Shown: one piece after another, positions 1 through 8,608 of the stretch
How positions within the stretch are numbered: the stretch's first letter is position 1
Layout of the letters: each line of letters opens with the position of its first letter
Source: Rhizobium sp. P38BS-XIX
GTDB lineage: Bacteria; Pseudomonadota; Alphaproteobacteria; Rhizobiales; Rhizobiaceae
Reading direction: 5' to 3'
NCBI RefSeq assembly: GCF_012641435.1
Contig: NZ_JABAIJ010000009.1
Span: 1-64,000, forward strand
Length of the DNA stretch: 64,000 bases
Notes under the pieces: generated by a model
Database searches by the model: none
Seen by the model: the letters and a program-made list of their open reading frames with translations, nothing else
What the model was told of the DNA's origin: nothing
Translations under genes and position numbers: made by a program

Positions 1-129
1 GCCGCCGATGTTGCGGCTGCGATCACGCCGGTTCCGGGCGGTGTCGGACCGATGACGATTGCCATGCTGATGGCCAACACCGTCATCGCAGCCCACCGCA
101 CCGCCGGCAGAAAGCCGCCGAAGTTTTAA
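1..129 (+). CDS. folD: FolD C-terminal end (partial)
   Basis: The window opens inside this gene; the last 42 codons are visible and end in TAA. They contain the PVPGGVGPMTIAMLMANT motif, which is diagnostic of bifunctional methylenetetrahydrofolate dehydrogenase/methenyl-tetrahydrofolate cyclohydrolase (the GGVGP loop belongs to the NADP-binding domain). FolD interconverts one-carbon units on tetrahydrofolate in the cytoplasm. The N-terminal catalytic half lies outside the window. No strong terminator is visible in the 80 bases before the convergent aglR gene. Confidence 0.9.
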   Translation, partial: AADVAAAITPVPGGVGPMTIAMLMANTVIAAHRTAGRKPPKF

Positions 130-210
130 AGCATTACAGGAAAGCGCGCAGCGATTTCCCCATGCGAAAGACTTGAACGGATGCAGTGTTTTCGCGGTAA
201 AGCGAAAGCC

Positions 211-1236
211 TCACTCGGCAGGCGCAACGCCGGTCGAGGCGCGCACGATCAGCTCGGCCTTCCATAATTCCTGTGCCGGAAACGTCTCCGTGTGCTTGAT
301 TTCGCCGATCAGCCGCTCGGCGATGCGCACGCCTGCGGCTCGAAGCGACGAGCGCGTCGTCGTCAGTGGCACGGTGAAGCTTTCCGGCTTCAAAAGTGTC
401 AGCACGTCGTCATGGGCAATCAGCGAGATATCCTCGCCAAGCTTGAGCCCGGCCTGATTGATGGCGCGTACGGCGCCAAGCGCCAGCACCGTACTGGAAC
501 AGAGCACGGCGGTTGGGCGCTTCTCCAGTTGCAGAATGCGCTCCATGGCGAACAGGCCCTGTTCGTCGGTCATCGGCGTGTGACTGGTGCAGGTCTCGTC
601 CAGCGCAAGGCCGCGTTCGGCGAGGGCCGCTTCCATGCCGTTCCTTCGGCGAATGGCGAAATCGAGATAGATTGGCCCGTTCAGCAGGGCGAAGTGCCGA
701 TGTCCGAGTTGCAGCAGCAGCTTCGTGGCATCATAGAACGCCGCTTCGTTGTCGAGATCGAGGAAGGGATAATCCGGCTCGGAGCCGATCGATCGTCCAT
801 GCACGAGAAATGGCATGGATAGCGATTTCAGCATCTCCAGGCGCGGATCGTGGCCGCGCATGTAATTGACGAAGAGCGCATCGACATTCCCGCTGGCAGC
901 CAGTCGTCTGAGCGCGCCCACCTCGTCGTTCGGATCGGCGGGCGTCAATACGAAATGAAAGTCATGCCGCAGGGCTTCCTCGCCAAGGCCGGTCAGGAAC
1001 TCGCTGAAATGAACGTCCGAGGAATTGCCGGGCGAGGTGGGCATCACCAGCCCGATCGACCCGGCTTTGCCGGTTGCCAGTCTCTGCGCCGCTTTGTTGG
1101 GACGATAGCCGGTTTCCCGAACCGCTTTGAGGACGCGTTCGCGCGTCTCGCGGTTAACCTCGGGATACCCGTTCAATGCTCGGCTGACTGTCGTCTGCGA
1201 CAGCCCGAGCAATTCCGATAGCTGTTTCAGATTCAC
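211..1236 (-). CDS. aglR: LacI-family repressor of the agl operon, AglR
   Basis: A 341-residue LacI/GalR regulator, divergent from aglE. The N-terminus is a LacI helix-turn-helix (LKQLSELLGLSQTTVSRALNG, first ~25 residues), followed by a periplasmic-binding-protein-like effector domain. I chose the GTG at 1236 because a strong GGAGGAG lies 9 bases upstream and the protein then starts directly at the HTH. The longer TTG start at 1254 would place that ribosome site inside the gene. In S. meliloti AglR represses the alpha-glucoside operon; here two palindromes in the intergenic region are probable operators. The effector is inferred to be an alpha-glucoside such as sucrose, maltose or trehalose. 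Confidence 0.9.
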   Translation of the reverse strand: MNLKQLSELLGLSQTTVSRALNGYPEVNRETRERVLKAVRETGYRPNKAAQRLATGKAGSIGLVMPTSPGNSSDVHFSEFLTGLGEEALRHDFHFVLTPADPNDEVGALRRLAASGNVDALFVNYMRGHDPRLEMLKSLSMPFLVHGRSIGSEPDYPFLDLDNEAAFYDATKLLLQLGHRHFALLNGPIYLDFAIRRRNGMEAALAERGLALDETCTSHTPMTDEQGLFAMERILQLEKRPTAVLCSSTVLALGAVRAINQAGLKLGEDISLIAHDDVLTLLKPESFTVPLTTTRSSLRAAGVRIAERLIGEIKHTETFPAQELWKAELIVRASTGVAPAE

Positions 1237-1301
1237 GAATTTCGGCTCCTCCAATTCCCCGCCGCCAAATGCCGGGGCACCTCCCGAAAGCCCACAGCGT
1301 T

Positions 1302-1313
1302 CAAAGCGCTTTC
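1302..1313. promoter_or_regulatory. Probable AglR operator, aglR-proximal
   Basis: The sequence CAAAGCGCTTTC holds the perfect 10-bp palindrome AAAGCGCTTT with the central CG step typical of LacI-family operators. It lies 66 bases before the aglR start. A second copy sits upstream of aglE, centred 162 bp away, so the pair could support looping and autoregulation. Assignment to AglR is inferred from position. Confidence 0.6.
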
Positions 1314-1463
1314 AATTATGTAGCATCTGATGCGCGGCAAACAAGGCGATTGGCGTAAATATCAGTGCCAAACTATGCTGCAATGCGAGAAATTAAGCCG
1401 CTATCGGCCGGAATCTGAAAATCGCTTGACTTTAGCACGCGCTCAATGGATGACAGAAGCAGC

Positions 1464-1475
1464 CAAAGCGCTTTG
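1464..1475. promoter_or_regulatory. Probable AglR operator, aglE-proximal
   Basis: The sequence CAAAGCGCTTTG is a perfect 12-bp palindrome sharing its core with the site at 1302-1313. It lies about 70 bases before the aglE start and shortly after a -35-like TTGACT (1426-1431), a position where a bound repressor would block the operon promoter. Confidence 0.65.
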
Positions 1476-1543
1476 AGGAATGGGGCGCACAGCACAAAAC
1501 AGTGTTTGGGCTCATGTGTTTCGTTATTTGGGAGGACAATCGC

Positions 1544-2905
1544 ATGAAGAAACTGCTTTTGATGACCGTTGCTGTTGCTGCCTTGGCGGCCGGTACGGCG
1601 ATGGCCGCGGATCTGAAGTTCCAGCCCGGCCAGGACTCCAAGTTCAATTGGAAGAGCTACGACGATTTCAAGGCTGCGCACGCCGATCTGAAGGGCGAGA
1701 CGCTGACCATCTTCGGACCCTGGCGCGGCGAGGATGAGGCGCTCTTTACCAGTGTCCTCAACTACTTCACTGAAGCGACGGGCGTGAACGCCAAATATTC
1801 GTCTTCTGAGAACTATGAGCAGCAGATCGTCATCGACACGCAGGCCGGTTCGCCGCCGAACGTTGCCATCCTCCCGCAGCCGGGCCTTTTCGCCAACCTC
1901 GCCAGCAAGGGCTATCTGACGCCGCTCGGCGATGATCTGGCAAGCTGGGTCAAGACCAACTACGGCGCCGGCGACAGCTGGGTCGGTTATGGCACCTACA
2001 AGGGCAAGGACGGCAAGGATGCCTTCTACGCCTTCCCCTACAAGGCCGACCTGAAGTCGCTGGTCTGGTATGTGCCTGAGAATTTCGAGGAAGCCGGCTA
2101 CAAGGTCCCGACCACGATGGAGGACCTGCTCAAGCTGTCCGACCAGATCGTCAAGGACGGCGGCACGCCCTGGTGCATCGGTCTCGGTTCAGGCGGCGCA
2201 ACGGGCTGGCCTGCGACCGACTGGGTCGAAGACCTGATGCTGCGCCTGAACACGCCGCAGGATTATGATCACTGGGTCGACAATACGCTGAAGTTCAACG
2301 ATCCGAAGGTCGTTGCCGCCATCGAGGAATTCGGCAAGTTCGCGAAGAATCCGAAATACGTCGCCGGCGGTGTTGCAGCGGTTGCCTCGACGGACTTCCG
2401 TGATAGCCCGAAGGGCCTCTTCACCGTTCCGCCGAAGTGCTACATGCACAAGCAGGCGTCGTTCATTCCGTCCTTCTTCCCGGAGGGCACGAAGCTCGGC
2501 CAGGACGCGGACTTCTTCTACTTCCCGCCCTATGCCGCTCATCCTGAGCTTGGCAAGCCTGTCGAAGGCGCCGGCACGCTCGCCGCCATCACCAAGGACT
2601 CCAAGGCCGCTCGCGCCTTTGTCCAGTTCCTGCAGACCCCGATCGCCCAGGAAATCTGGATGGCACAGTCCGGCTTCCTGACCCCGTACAAGGGTGTCAA
2701 CACTGCAGCCTACGCCAATGACACGCTGCGCAAGGAAGGCGAGATCCTGACGACGGCCACCACCTTCCGCTTCGACGGATCGGATCTGATGCCGGGCAAG
2801 ATCGGCGCAGGCTCCTTCTGGACCGGCATGGTGGACTTCGTTGGCGGCAAGTCCGCACAGGATGTTGCCGACGGAATCCAGAAGTCCTGGGACGCCATCA
2901 AGTAA
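1544..2905 (+). CDS. aglE: Alpha-glucoside ABC transporter binding protein AglE
   Basis: A 453-residue periplasmic solute-binding protein of the sugar (MalE-like) family. I chose the ATG at 1544 because GGGAGGA lies just upstream and the protein then starts with a classical signal peptide (MKKLLLMTVAVAALAAG, cleavage near TAMA-AD). An upstream in-frame ATG at 1502 would put charged residues before the signal peptide. It is the first gene of the agl operon and should capture alpha-glucosides and hand them to AglF/AglG. A 122-bp gap before aglF allows binding protein to be made in excess. Confidence 0.92.
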   Translation: MKKLLLMTVAVAALAAGTAMAADLKFQPGQDSKFNWKSYDDFKAAHADLKGETLTIFGPWRGEDEALFTSVLNYFTEATGVNAKYSSSENYEQQIVIDTQAGSPPNVAILPQPGLFANLASKGYLTPLGDDLASWVKTNYGAGDSWVGYGTYKGKDGKDAFYAFPYKADLKSLVWYVPENFEEAGYKVPTTMEDLLKLSDQIVKDGGTPWCIGLGSGGATGWPATDWVEDLMLRLNTPQDYDHWVDNTLKFNDPKVVAAIEEFGKFAKNPKYVAGGVAAVASTDFRDSPKGLFTVPPKCYMHKQASFIPSFFPEGTKLGQDADFFYFPPYAAHPELGKPVEGAGTLAAITKDSKAARAFVQFLQTPIAQEIWMAQSGFLTPYKGVNTAAYANDTLRKEGEILTTATTFRFDGSDLMPGKIGAGSFWTGMVDFVGGKSAQDVADGIQKSWDAIK

Positions 2906-3027
2906 GACATAGCAATGAGGCGCCGTCGGCAGAAGCCGGCGGCGCGCTGCATCCTATTGCGATGTGCCTCGGCGCGTTGCCGATGTCTGGCGGGTGATCT
3001 CAAGCAGGTAGATTCGGGGAGGGAAGG

Positions 3028-4044
3028 ATGTTTTCGCAGATAGTGTCAGCGATTGGCGCCATGATATTTGGCGTTGCCTTTTGCGCCGCATATTTCTGGT
3101 GTTCCAACAAGCTTCTGGACGCAATTTTCCCGGCAAGGGAAGGGTCTGACGTTCATCAGGCCGCCGTCAACCTTCGCCGGCGTGGTCTCATTCGCCCCTG
3201 GCTCTTCCTGGGACCGGCGCTCTTCCTGCTCGTGGTCTACCTCGTCTATCCCGTGATCGCGACGCTCATCCTGTCTTTCTACGGACCGGATGGCAGCCAG
3301 TTCGTCGGCGGCGCCAATTATGTTTGGGCCTTCAACGACACCGAATTCCGCCAGTCGATCTTCAACAACATCCTCTGGCTCGCCGTCGTACCGGCAGCGT
3401 GCACCTTCTTTGGCCTCGTGATTGCCGTCATGACCGACCGCATCTGGTGGGGCAATATCGCCAAGGCCGTCATCTTCATGCCGATGGCGATCTCCTTTGT
3501 CGGCGCCTCGGTCATCTGGAAATTCATTTATGAGTATCGCGGCGGCACGGATGCGCAGATCGGCCTTCTGAACGCTGTCGTCCAGCTCTTCGGCGGCACG
3601 CCGGAAGTCTGGATCACCATTCCCTTCTGGAACAACTTCTTCCTGATGGTCATGCTCATCTGGATCCAGACCGGCTTTGCCATGGTCATCCTGTCGGCGG
3701 CGCTGCGCGGTATTCCCGAGGAAACCATCGAAGCGGCCGTCATCGACGGCGCCAACGGCTGGCAGATCTTCTGGAAGATCATGGTCCCGCAGGTCTGGGG
3801 CACGATCGCCACGGTCTGGACCACCATCACCATTCTCGTCCTCAAGGTCTTCGACATCGTGCTCACCATGACCAACGGTCAATGGAATACGATGGTGCTC
3901 GCCAACCTGATGTTCAACTGGATGTTCCGCGGCGGCGGCGATAGCGGCCGAAGCGCCGTCATCGCTCTCGTCATCATGGCGGCGGTGACGCCGATCATGA
4001 TCTGGAACATCCGCCGTGCAAACGCAGAAACGAAGGAGCGCTGA
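3028..4044 (+). CDS. aglF: Alpha-glucoside ABC transporter permease AglF
   Basis: A 338-residue inner-membrane permease of the MalF type. It has an N-terminal hydrophobic helix (about residues 5-28), then further membrane segments, and the permease EAA loop near residue 235 (EETIEAAVIDGANGWQIFWKI) that docks on the ATPase. A purine-rich GGGAGGGAAGG ribosome site precedes the ATG. It should form the transmembrane heterodimer with AglG; only one base separates the two genes. Confidence 0.92.
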   Translation: MFSQIVSAIGAMIFGVAFCAAYFWCSNKLLDAIFPAREGSDVHQAAVNLRRRGLIRPWLFLGPALFLLVVYLVYPVIATLILSFYGPDGSQFVGGANYVWAFNDTEFRQSIFNNILWLAVVPAACTFFGLVIAVMTDRIWWGNIAKAVIFMPMAISFVGASVIWKFIYEYRGGTDAQIGLLNAVVQLFGGTPEVWITIPFWNNFFLMVMLIWIQTGFAMVILSAALRGIPEETIEAAVIDGANGWQIFWKIMVPQVWGTIATVWTTITILVLKVFDIVLTMTNGQWNTMVLANLMFNWMFRGGGDSGRSAVIALVIMAAVTPIMIWNIRRANAETKER

Positions 4045-4045
4045 T

Positions 4046-5200
4046 ATGATTGGAACTCTCGGTCGCATCGGCCCCGCCCGCATCTTCGTTCATGCCGCGG
4101 TGCTGCTCATCGTCCTTCTCTGGCTATTGCCGACGCTCGGCATCTTCGTTACCGCACTGCGCGACAAGGACCAGATCGTCGTTTCCGGCTGGTGGACGGC
4201 ATTTGCCGGCTCCTCGCGCACGACCGCTGCCCGTCTCGACGGGCCGGACAAGGCCAAGCCCGATGGCGCGAACTTCGTGATCTCGGGTAAGCTTGACGTC
4301 GAAGGCGGCGGCAAGATCCAGTCTTATGGTCTGCGCGTGCAGGAACCTGCCGCCTACAAGGCAGGCACCGCCGCCGAACTGGACAATGGCGAAGCGCTGA
4401 CGATCAACGCCGACGGCAGCTACCGCTACCAGAAGAACGGCGCTTTTGAAGCTGATGCCCGTGCCAAGCGTGTCTATCTGACCGTCGCCACACCCCCGCA
4501 ATTCACGCTCGACAATTATCGCAGCGTGCTCGGCGGCGAGGGTATCGGTCAATCCTTCATCAACTCGCTGACGGTGACCATCCCGGCGACGGTCATCCCG
4601 ATCCTGATTGCGGCCTTTGCCGCCTATGCATTGGCCTGGATGGAGTTTCCCGGCCGCGCGCTGCTGATAGCGCTGGTCGTCGGCCTCATCGTGGTGCCGC
4701 TGCAGATGTCGCTGATCCCGCTCCTGCGCATTTACAACGAGATCGGCCAGATCTTCGGCGTGCCGTCCAAAACCTATCCCGGCATCTGGCTGGCGCACAC
4801 GGCCTTCGGCCTGCCGCTCGCCATCTATCTCCTGCGCAACTACATTGCCGGCCTGCCCAAGGAGATCATCGAATCCGCTCGTGTCGATGGCGCCAGCGAC
4901 TTCGATATCTTCGTCAAGATCATCCTGCCGTTGTCGTTTCCGGCGTTGGCCTCCTTCGCGATCTTCCAGTTCCTGTGGGTCTGGAACGACCTGTTGATCG
5001 CCATGGTGTTCCTCGGAACGGACAAGGATCATCTGGTCCTGACGGCGGCCCTGAACGCGCTGCTCGGCTCGCGCGGCGGCAATTGGGAGATCCTGACGGC
5101 ATCGGCCTTCGTGACTATTATTATTCCGCTCCTCGTCTTCTTCGGTCTGCAGCGCTATCTCGTACGTGGTCTGCTCGCCGGGTCGGTGAAGGGGGGCTGA
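4046..5200 (+). CDS. aglG: Alpha-glucoside ABC transporter permease AglG
   Basis: A 384-residue MalG-type permease, translationally linked to aglF (start one base after the aglF stop). Transmembrane helix 1 (residues ~11-35) is followed by a hydrophilic insert of roughly 110 residues before the permease core, which begins around residue 150. The EAA loop (KEIIESARVDGASDFDIFVKI) is near residue 272. The insert should face the periplasm. The start at 4046 gives the expected N-terminus; an in-frame ATG at 4016 lies inside aglF and is less likely. Confidence 0.92.
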   Translation: MIGTLGRIGPARIFVHAAVLLIVLLWLLPTLGIFVTALRDKDQIVVSGWWTAFAGSSRTTAARLDGPDKAKPDGANFVISGKLDVEGGGKIQSYGLRVQEPAAYKAGTAAELDNGEALTINADGSYRYQKNGAFEADARAKRVYLTVATPPQFTLDNYRSVLGGEGIGQSFINSLTVTIPATVIPILIAAFAAYALAWMEFPGRALLIALVVGLIVVPLQMSLIPLLRIYNEIGQIFGVPSKTYPGIWLAHTAFGLPLAIYLLRNYIAGLPKEIIESARVDGASDFDIFVKIILPLSFPALASFAIFQFLWVWNDLLIAMVFLGTDKDHLVLTAALNALLGSRGGNWEILTASAFVTIIIPLLVFFGLQRYLVRGLLAGSVKGG

Positions 5201-5235
5201 CCGAAACATTTTCATCCCAACAGGACCTACTCAGC

Positions 5236-6888
5236 ATGAGCATTGCCCCTCAATCGACTTCGGACGTTGACAAGGACTGGTGGCGCGGCGCCGTGATCTA
5301 TCAGATCTATCCGCGCTCCTATCAGGATTCCAACGGTGACGGCATCGGCGATCTCAAGGGCATCGCCATCCGTCTGCCGCATATCGCGGCCCTTGGCGTC
5401 GATGCGATCTGGGTCTCGCCCTTCTTCACCTCGCCGATGCGCGATTTCGGCTACGACGTCTCGAATTACGAAGACATCGATCCGATCTTCGGCTCGCTCG
5501 CCGATTTCGATGCGATGGTGCAGGAAGCCCACCGCCTCGGCATCAAGGTGATGATCGACCTCGTGCTGTCGCATAGCTCGGATCGTCATCCCTGGTTCGT
5601 CGAAAGCCGCTCGAGCAAGAGCAACCCCAAGGCTGACTGGTATGTCTGGGCCGATGCCAAGCCGGATGGCACGCCGCCCAACAACTGGTTGTCGATCTTC
5701 GGCGGTTCCGCCTGGGCGTGGGATCCGACCCGCATGCAATATTACATGCACAACTTCCTGACCTCGCAGCCGGATATGAACCTTCATAATCCGGAGGTGC
5801 AGGATCGGTTGCTGGATGTCGTCCGTTTCTGGCTCGACCGTGGCGTCGATGGCTTCCGCCTCGACACCATCAACTTCTATTTCCATGACAAGGAACTGCG
5901 CGACAATCCGGCGCTGGATCCGTCGCGCCGCAACGCCTCGACGGCACCGGCCGTCAATCCCTATAACTTCCAGGAGCATCTCTACGACAAGAACCGTCCG
6001 GAGAACCTGGCATTCCTGAAGCGTTTCCGCGCCGTACTCGACGAGTACCCGGCCATTGCCGCCGTCGGCGAAGTCGGCGACAGCCAGCGTGGCCTTGAAA
6101 TCGTCGGGGAATACACCTCCGGCGGCGACAAGATGCACATGTGCTACGCCTTCGAATTCCTGGCGCCGGATGCGCTGTCGCCGGAGCGTGTCGAAGAAGT
6201 GATGAAGGATTTCGAGGCAGCGGCCCCCGAAGGCTGGGCCTGCTGGGCTTTCTCGAACCACGACGTTGTGCGGCACGTCACCCGATGGGGCAATCTGGTC
6301 GCCGACCGCGATGCCTTCGCCAAGCTCTACGCTACCTTGCTTTTGACCCTGCGCGGTTCCGTCTGCCTCTATCAGGGCGAGGAACTGGCGCTGACGGAAG
6401 CCGACCTTGCCTATCAGGACCTGCAGGACCCCTACGGCATTCAGTTCTGGCCGGAATTCAAGGGGCGGGATGGCTGCCGCACGCCGATGGTCTGGGATAG
6501 CCAGGTGGCGCAAGGCGGCTTCTCCACCGTGAAGCCCTGGCTGCCGGTGCCGGTCGAACACATCCTGCGCGCCGTCAGCGTCCAGCAGGGCGATGAGAAT
6601 TCGGTGCTTGAGCACTACCGGCGCTTTCTTGCTTTCCGCAGGCAGTATCCAGCCTTCGCCAAGGGCGAGATTGCCTTTGCGGAGCCGCAGGGTGATAGCC
6701 TGATCTTCACCCGCACTTACGGCAACGAAACCGTTCTCTGCGTCTTCAACATGAGTGCCGTCGAGGCAATGGTGACCTTGCCGGAAGGGCAGTGGCAGGC
6801 CTTGGCAGGACACGGCTTCATCAGCAACAATTATGGCAACAAGATCGATATTCCGGCCTGGGGCGCCTATTTCGCGCGTCTTGCCTGA
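5236..6888 (+). CDS. aglA: Alpha-glucosidase AglA (GH13)
   Basis: A 550-residue cytoplasmic GH13 enzyme, the usual size for AglA, hydrolysing the alpha-glucosidic bonds of imported disaccharides. The N-terminus has the family motif WWRGAVIYQIYPRS and a calcium/loop segment DSNGDGIGDLKG. Catalytic residues expected for GH13 are present: nucleophile Asp210 in GFRLDT, acid/base Glu279 in AVGEVGD, and stabilising Asp343 in FSNHDVVR. It has no signal peptide, which fits cleavage after uptake. The ATG at 5236 starts the conserved domain; the upstream in-frame extension into aglG is rejected. Confidence 0.93.
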   Translation: MSIAPQSTSDVDKDWWRGAVIYQIYPRSYQDSNGDGIGDLKGIAIRLPHIAALGVDAIWVSPFFTSPMRDFGYDVSNYEDIDPIFGSLADFDAMVQEAHRLGIKVMIDLVLSHSSDRHPWFVESRSSKSNPKADWYVWADAKPDGTPPNNWLSIFGGSAWAWDPTRMQYYMHNFLTSQPDMNLHNPEVQDRLLDVVRFWLDRGVDGFRLDTINFYFHDKELRDNPALDPSRRNASTAPAVNPYNFQEHLYDKNRPENLAFLKRFRAVLDEYPAIAAVGEVGDSQRGLEIVGEYTSGGDKMHMCYAFEFLAPDALSPERVEEVMKDFEAAAPEGWACWAFSNHDVVRHVTRWGNLVADRDAFAKLYATLLLTLRGSVCLYQGEELALTEADLAYQDLQDPYGIQFWPEFKGRDGCRTPMVWDSQVAQGGFSTVKPWLPVPVEHILRAVSVQQGDENSVLEHYRRFLAFRRQYPAFAKGEIAFAEPQGDSLIFTRTYGNETVLCVFNMSAVEAMVTLPEGQWQALAGHGFISNNYGNKIDIPAWGAYFARLA

Positions 6889-6910
6889 ACCTTTGGGAGG
6901 AGGGAGCATA

Positions 6911-7999
6911 ATGACGGGACTTGTTCTGAAGGATATCAAGAAATCCTACGGCAGCGTGCATGTGCTGCACGGCATCGATCTGGAGATCAACGAGGGCGAG
7001 TTCATCGTCTTCGTCGGCCCCTCTGGCTGCGGCAAGTCCACCTTGCTGCGGATGATCGCCGGGCTGGAGAGCATCACTTCCGGCGACATGATGATCGCCG
7101 GGCAGAAGGTGAATGAAGTGCCGCCGTCGCGGCGCGGCATTGCCATGGTCTTCCAGTCCTACGCGCTTTATCCGCATATGACCGTCTATGACAACATGGC
7201 TTTCGGCATGCGCATCGCCGGCGAAAGCAAGCAGGAGATCGATCGCCGTGTGCGCGCGGCGGCGGCCAGCCTGCAGCTGACCCAATATCTGGAGCGTCTG
7301 CCGAAGGCGCTGTCGGGTGGCCAGCGCCAGCGCGTCGCCATCGGCCGCGCCATCTGCCGCAACCCGAAGGTCTTCCTTTTCGACGAGCCGCTGTCGAACC
7401 TCGATGCCGCCCTTCGCGTCGCGACCCGCATCGAAATCGCCAAGCTCAGCGACTCCATGCCCGAGACGACGATGATCTACGTCACCCACGATCAGGTCGA
7501 GGCAATGACGCTTGCCGACCGCATCGTCGTGCTCTCGGCCGGCCGCGTCGAGCAGGTGGGTGCTCCGCTCGAGCTTTACGAGCGCCCCGCCAACCTCTTC
7601 GTCGCCAAGTTCATCGGCTCGCCGGCCATGAACATTATCCCGGCGACCGTAACCGAGGCCGGTGCGACAACCACGGTGACGCTGACCGGCGGCAAGTCGG
7701 TGACGCTCGATATGCCCACCGATCCCTCGCAGAAGGGCAAGCCGGCGAGCTTCGGCGTTCGTCCGGAAGATCTGCGCATCGCGACCGACGACGATTATCT
7801 GTTCGAAGGCGAGGTCTCGATCGTTGAGGCCCTCGGCGAAGTGACCCAGCTCTATATCGAAGGCCTGGTCGATGGTGAGCCGATCATCGTCAAGATCCCC
7901 GGCATTGCCGATATTCAGCGTGGTCACAAGATGCGCTTCGCGGCCGATCGACAGAAGCTGCATCTCTTCGATTCAGACGGCCATTCCTATCGCAGGTAG
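6911..7999 (+). CDS. aglK: Alpha-glucoside ABC transporter ATPase AglK
   Basis: A 362-residue MalK/UgpC-type ATPase that should energise AglEFG. Walker A GPSGCGKST lies at about residues 35-43, the signature LSGGQRQRVAIGRA near 134 and Walker B VFLFDEPLSNLDA near 155, followed by the H-loop YVTHDQVEAMT. The C-terminal ~120 residues form the regulatory TOBE/OB domain (FGVRPEDLRI). GGGAGGAGG lies upstream of the chosen ATG. It is the last gene of the operon. Confidence 0.93.
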   Translation: MTGLVLKDIKKSYGSVHVLHGIDLEINEGEFIVFVGPSGCGKSTLLRMIAGLESITSGDMMIAGQKVNEVPPSRRGIAMVFQSYALYPHMTVYDNMAFGMRIAGESKQEIDRRVRAAAASLQLTQYLERLPKALSGGQRQRVAIGRAICRNPKVFLFDEPLSNLDAALRVATRIEIAKLSDSMPETTMIYVTHDQVEAMTLADRIVVLSAGRVEQVGAPLELYERPANLFVAKFIGSPAMNIIPATVTEAGATTTVTLTGGKSVTLDMPTDPSQKGKPASFGVRPEDLRIATDDDYLFEGEVSIVEALGEVTQLYIEGLVDGEPIIVKIPGIADIQRGHKMRFAADRQKLHLFDSDGHSYRR

Positions 8000-8013
8000 C
8001 CGCTTACGAAACT

Positions 8014-8062
8014 GCGCCGGTTCAAGCAAAGGTGAACAATAAAATTCATCTTGGGCCGGCGC
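8014..8062. repeat. Long inverted repeat after aglK
   Basis: The arms GCGCCGG-TT-CAAG and CTTG-GG-CCGGCGC (7 + 4 bp) enclose an AT-rich 23-base loop, starting 15 bases after the aglK stop. There is no T-tract, so it is more likely an mRNA 3'-end stabiliser or factor-dependent terminator than an intrinsic terminator. Confidence 0.5.
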
Positions 8063-8190
8063 GCTCAAACCTTCTGTTAAAGACCCGCTGATAGTCTTGT
8101 CTTCGTAATATACCCCAGGGATTTACTAAGATGGCTGCTTTCGGCAGAGCTAATTCAGGACAACATTTTCTTAATAAGGAAGAATCCTTC

Positions 8191-8544
8191 ATGTATGACC
8201 GCGAAGTGCGGTTCCGTATGGAGGACACGATGAACGCAGCGCGCCTCGAATACACCGAAAAGGGCGTGATGAACCTTGCGTCCCGTCGTTGCGATATTAT
8301 CCGCATTTCACAGAGCAGCGCCGTTCTGGCAATTCTCACCCAGTATAATCTGCCCAAGCAATTCTATCTGGATATCCCGGATGCGCGCCTCTCCAAGATC
8401 GGCTGCGTGCTCATGAAGGTGTTCCCGAACAACACGGTCGAAGTTCGCTTCCTGCGCCTCCTGACGGAGAAGGAAATGAACAAGATCTTCGTCTACAGCA
8501 CGCATCCGGCTCACAAGAACCGCGTGCTCGATATCCGCGGCTGA
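8191..8544 (+). CDS. Small PilZ-like protein, degenerate
   Basis: A 117-residue soluble protein. The ATG at 8191 has an AAGGAAGAA ribosome site; an in-frame start at 8131 lacks one. The pattern resembles a PilZ beta-barrel: a basic RR, a strand CDIIRISQSSAVLAI, an LPKQFYLDIP segment, then a GCVLMKV strand and VEVRFLRLLTEKEMNKIF. However, the c-di-GMP-binding RxxxR and (D/N)xSxxG motifs are not recognisable. It may be a PilZ relative that does not bind c-di-GMP. A strong terminator follows. Confidence 0.7.
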   Translation: MYDREVRFRMEDTMNAARLEYTEKGVMNLASRRCDIIRISQSSAVLAILTQYNLPKQFYLDIPDARLSKIGCVLMKVFPNNTVEVRFLRLLTEKEMNKIFVYSTHPAHKNRVLDIRG

Positions 8545-8558
8545 TTGCCGAAAAGACA

Positions 8559-8590
8559 AAGCCCGCGCGATCGAAACCGCGCGGGCTTTT
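8559..8590 (+). terminator. Rho-independent terminator
   Basis: The 11-bp perfect stem AAGCCCGCGCG / CGCGCGGGCTT with an 8-base loop (8570-8577) ends in TTTT. It sits between the convergent PilZ-like gene and the lipoprotein gene and, with AAAA on the other side, can act in both directions. Confidence 0.85.
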
Positions 8591-8608
8591 CGGCTTTGTA
8601 AGCGTGAC

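Noticed and set aside
5227..6939. A 570-codon frame opposite aglA
   Set aside because: Shadow of the GH13 gene, whose catalytic residues are all visible on the plus strand.
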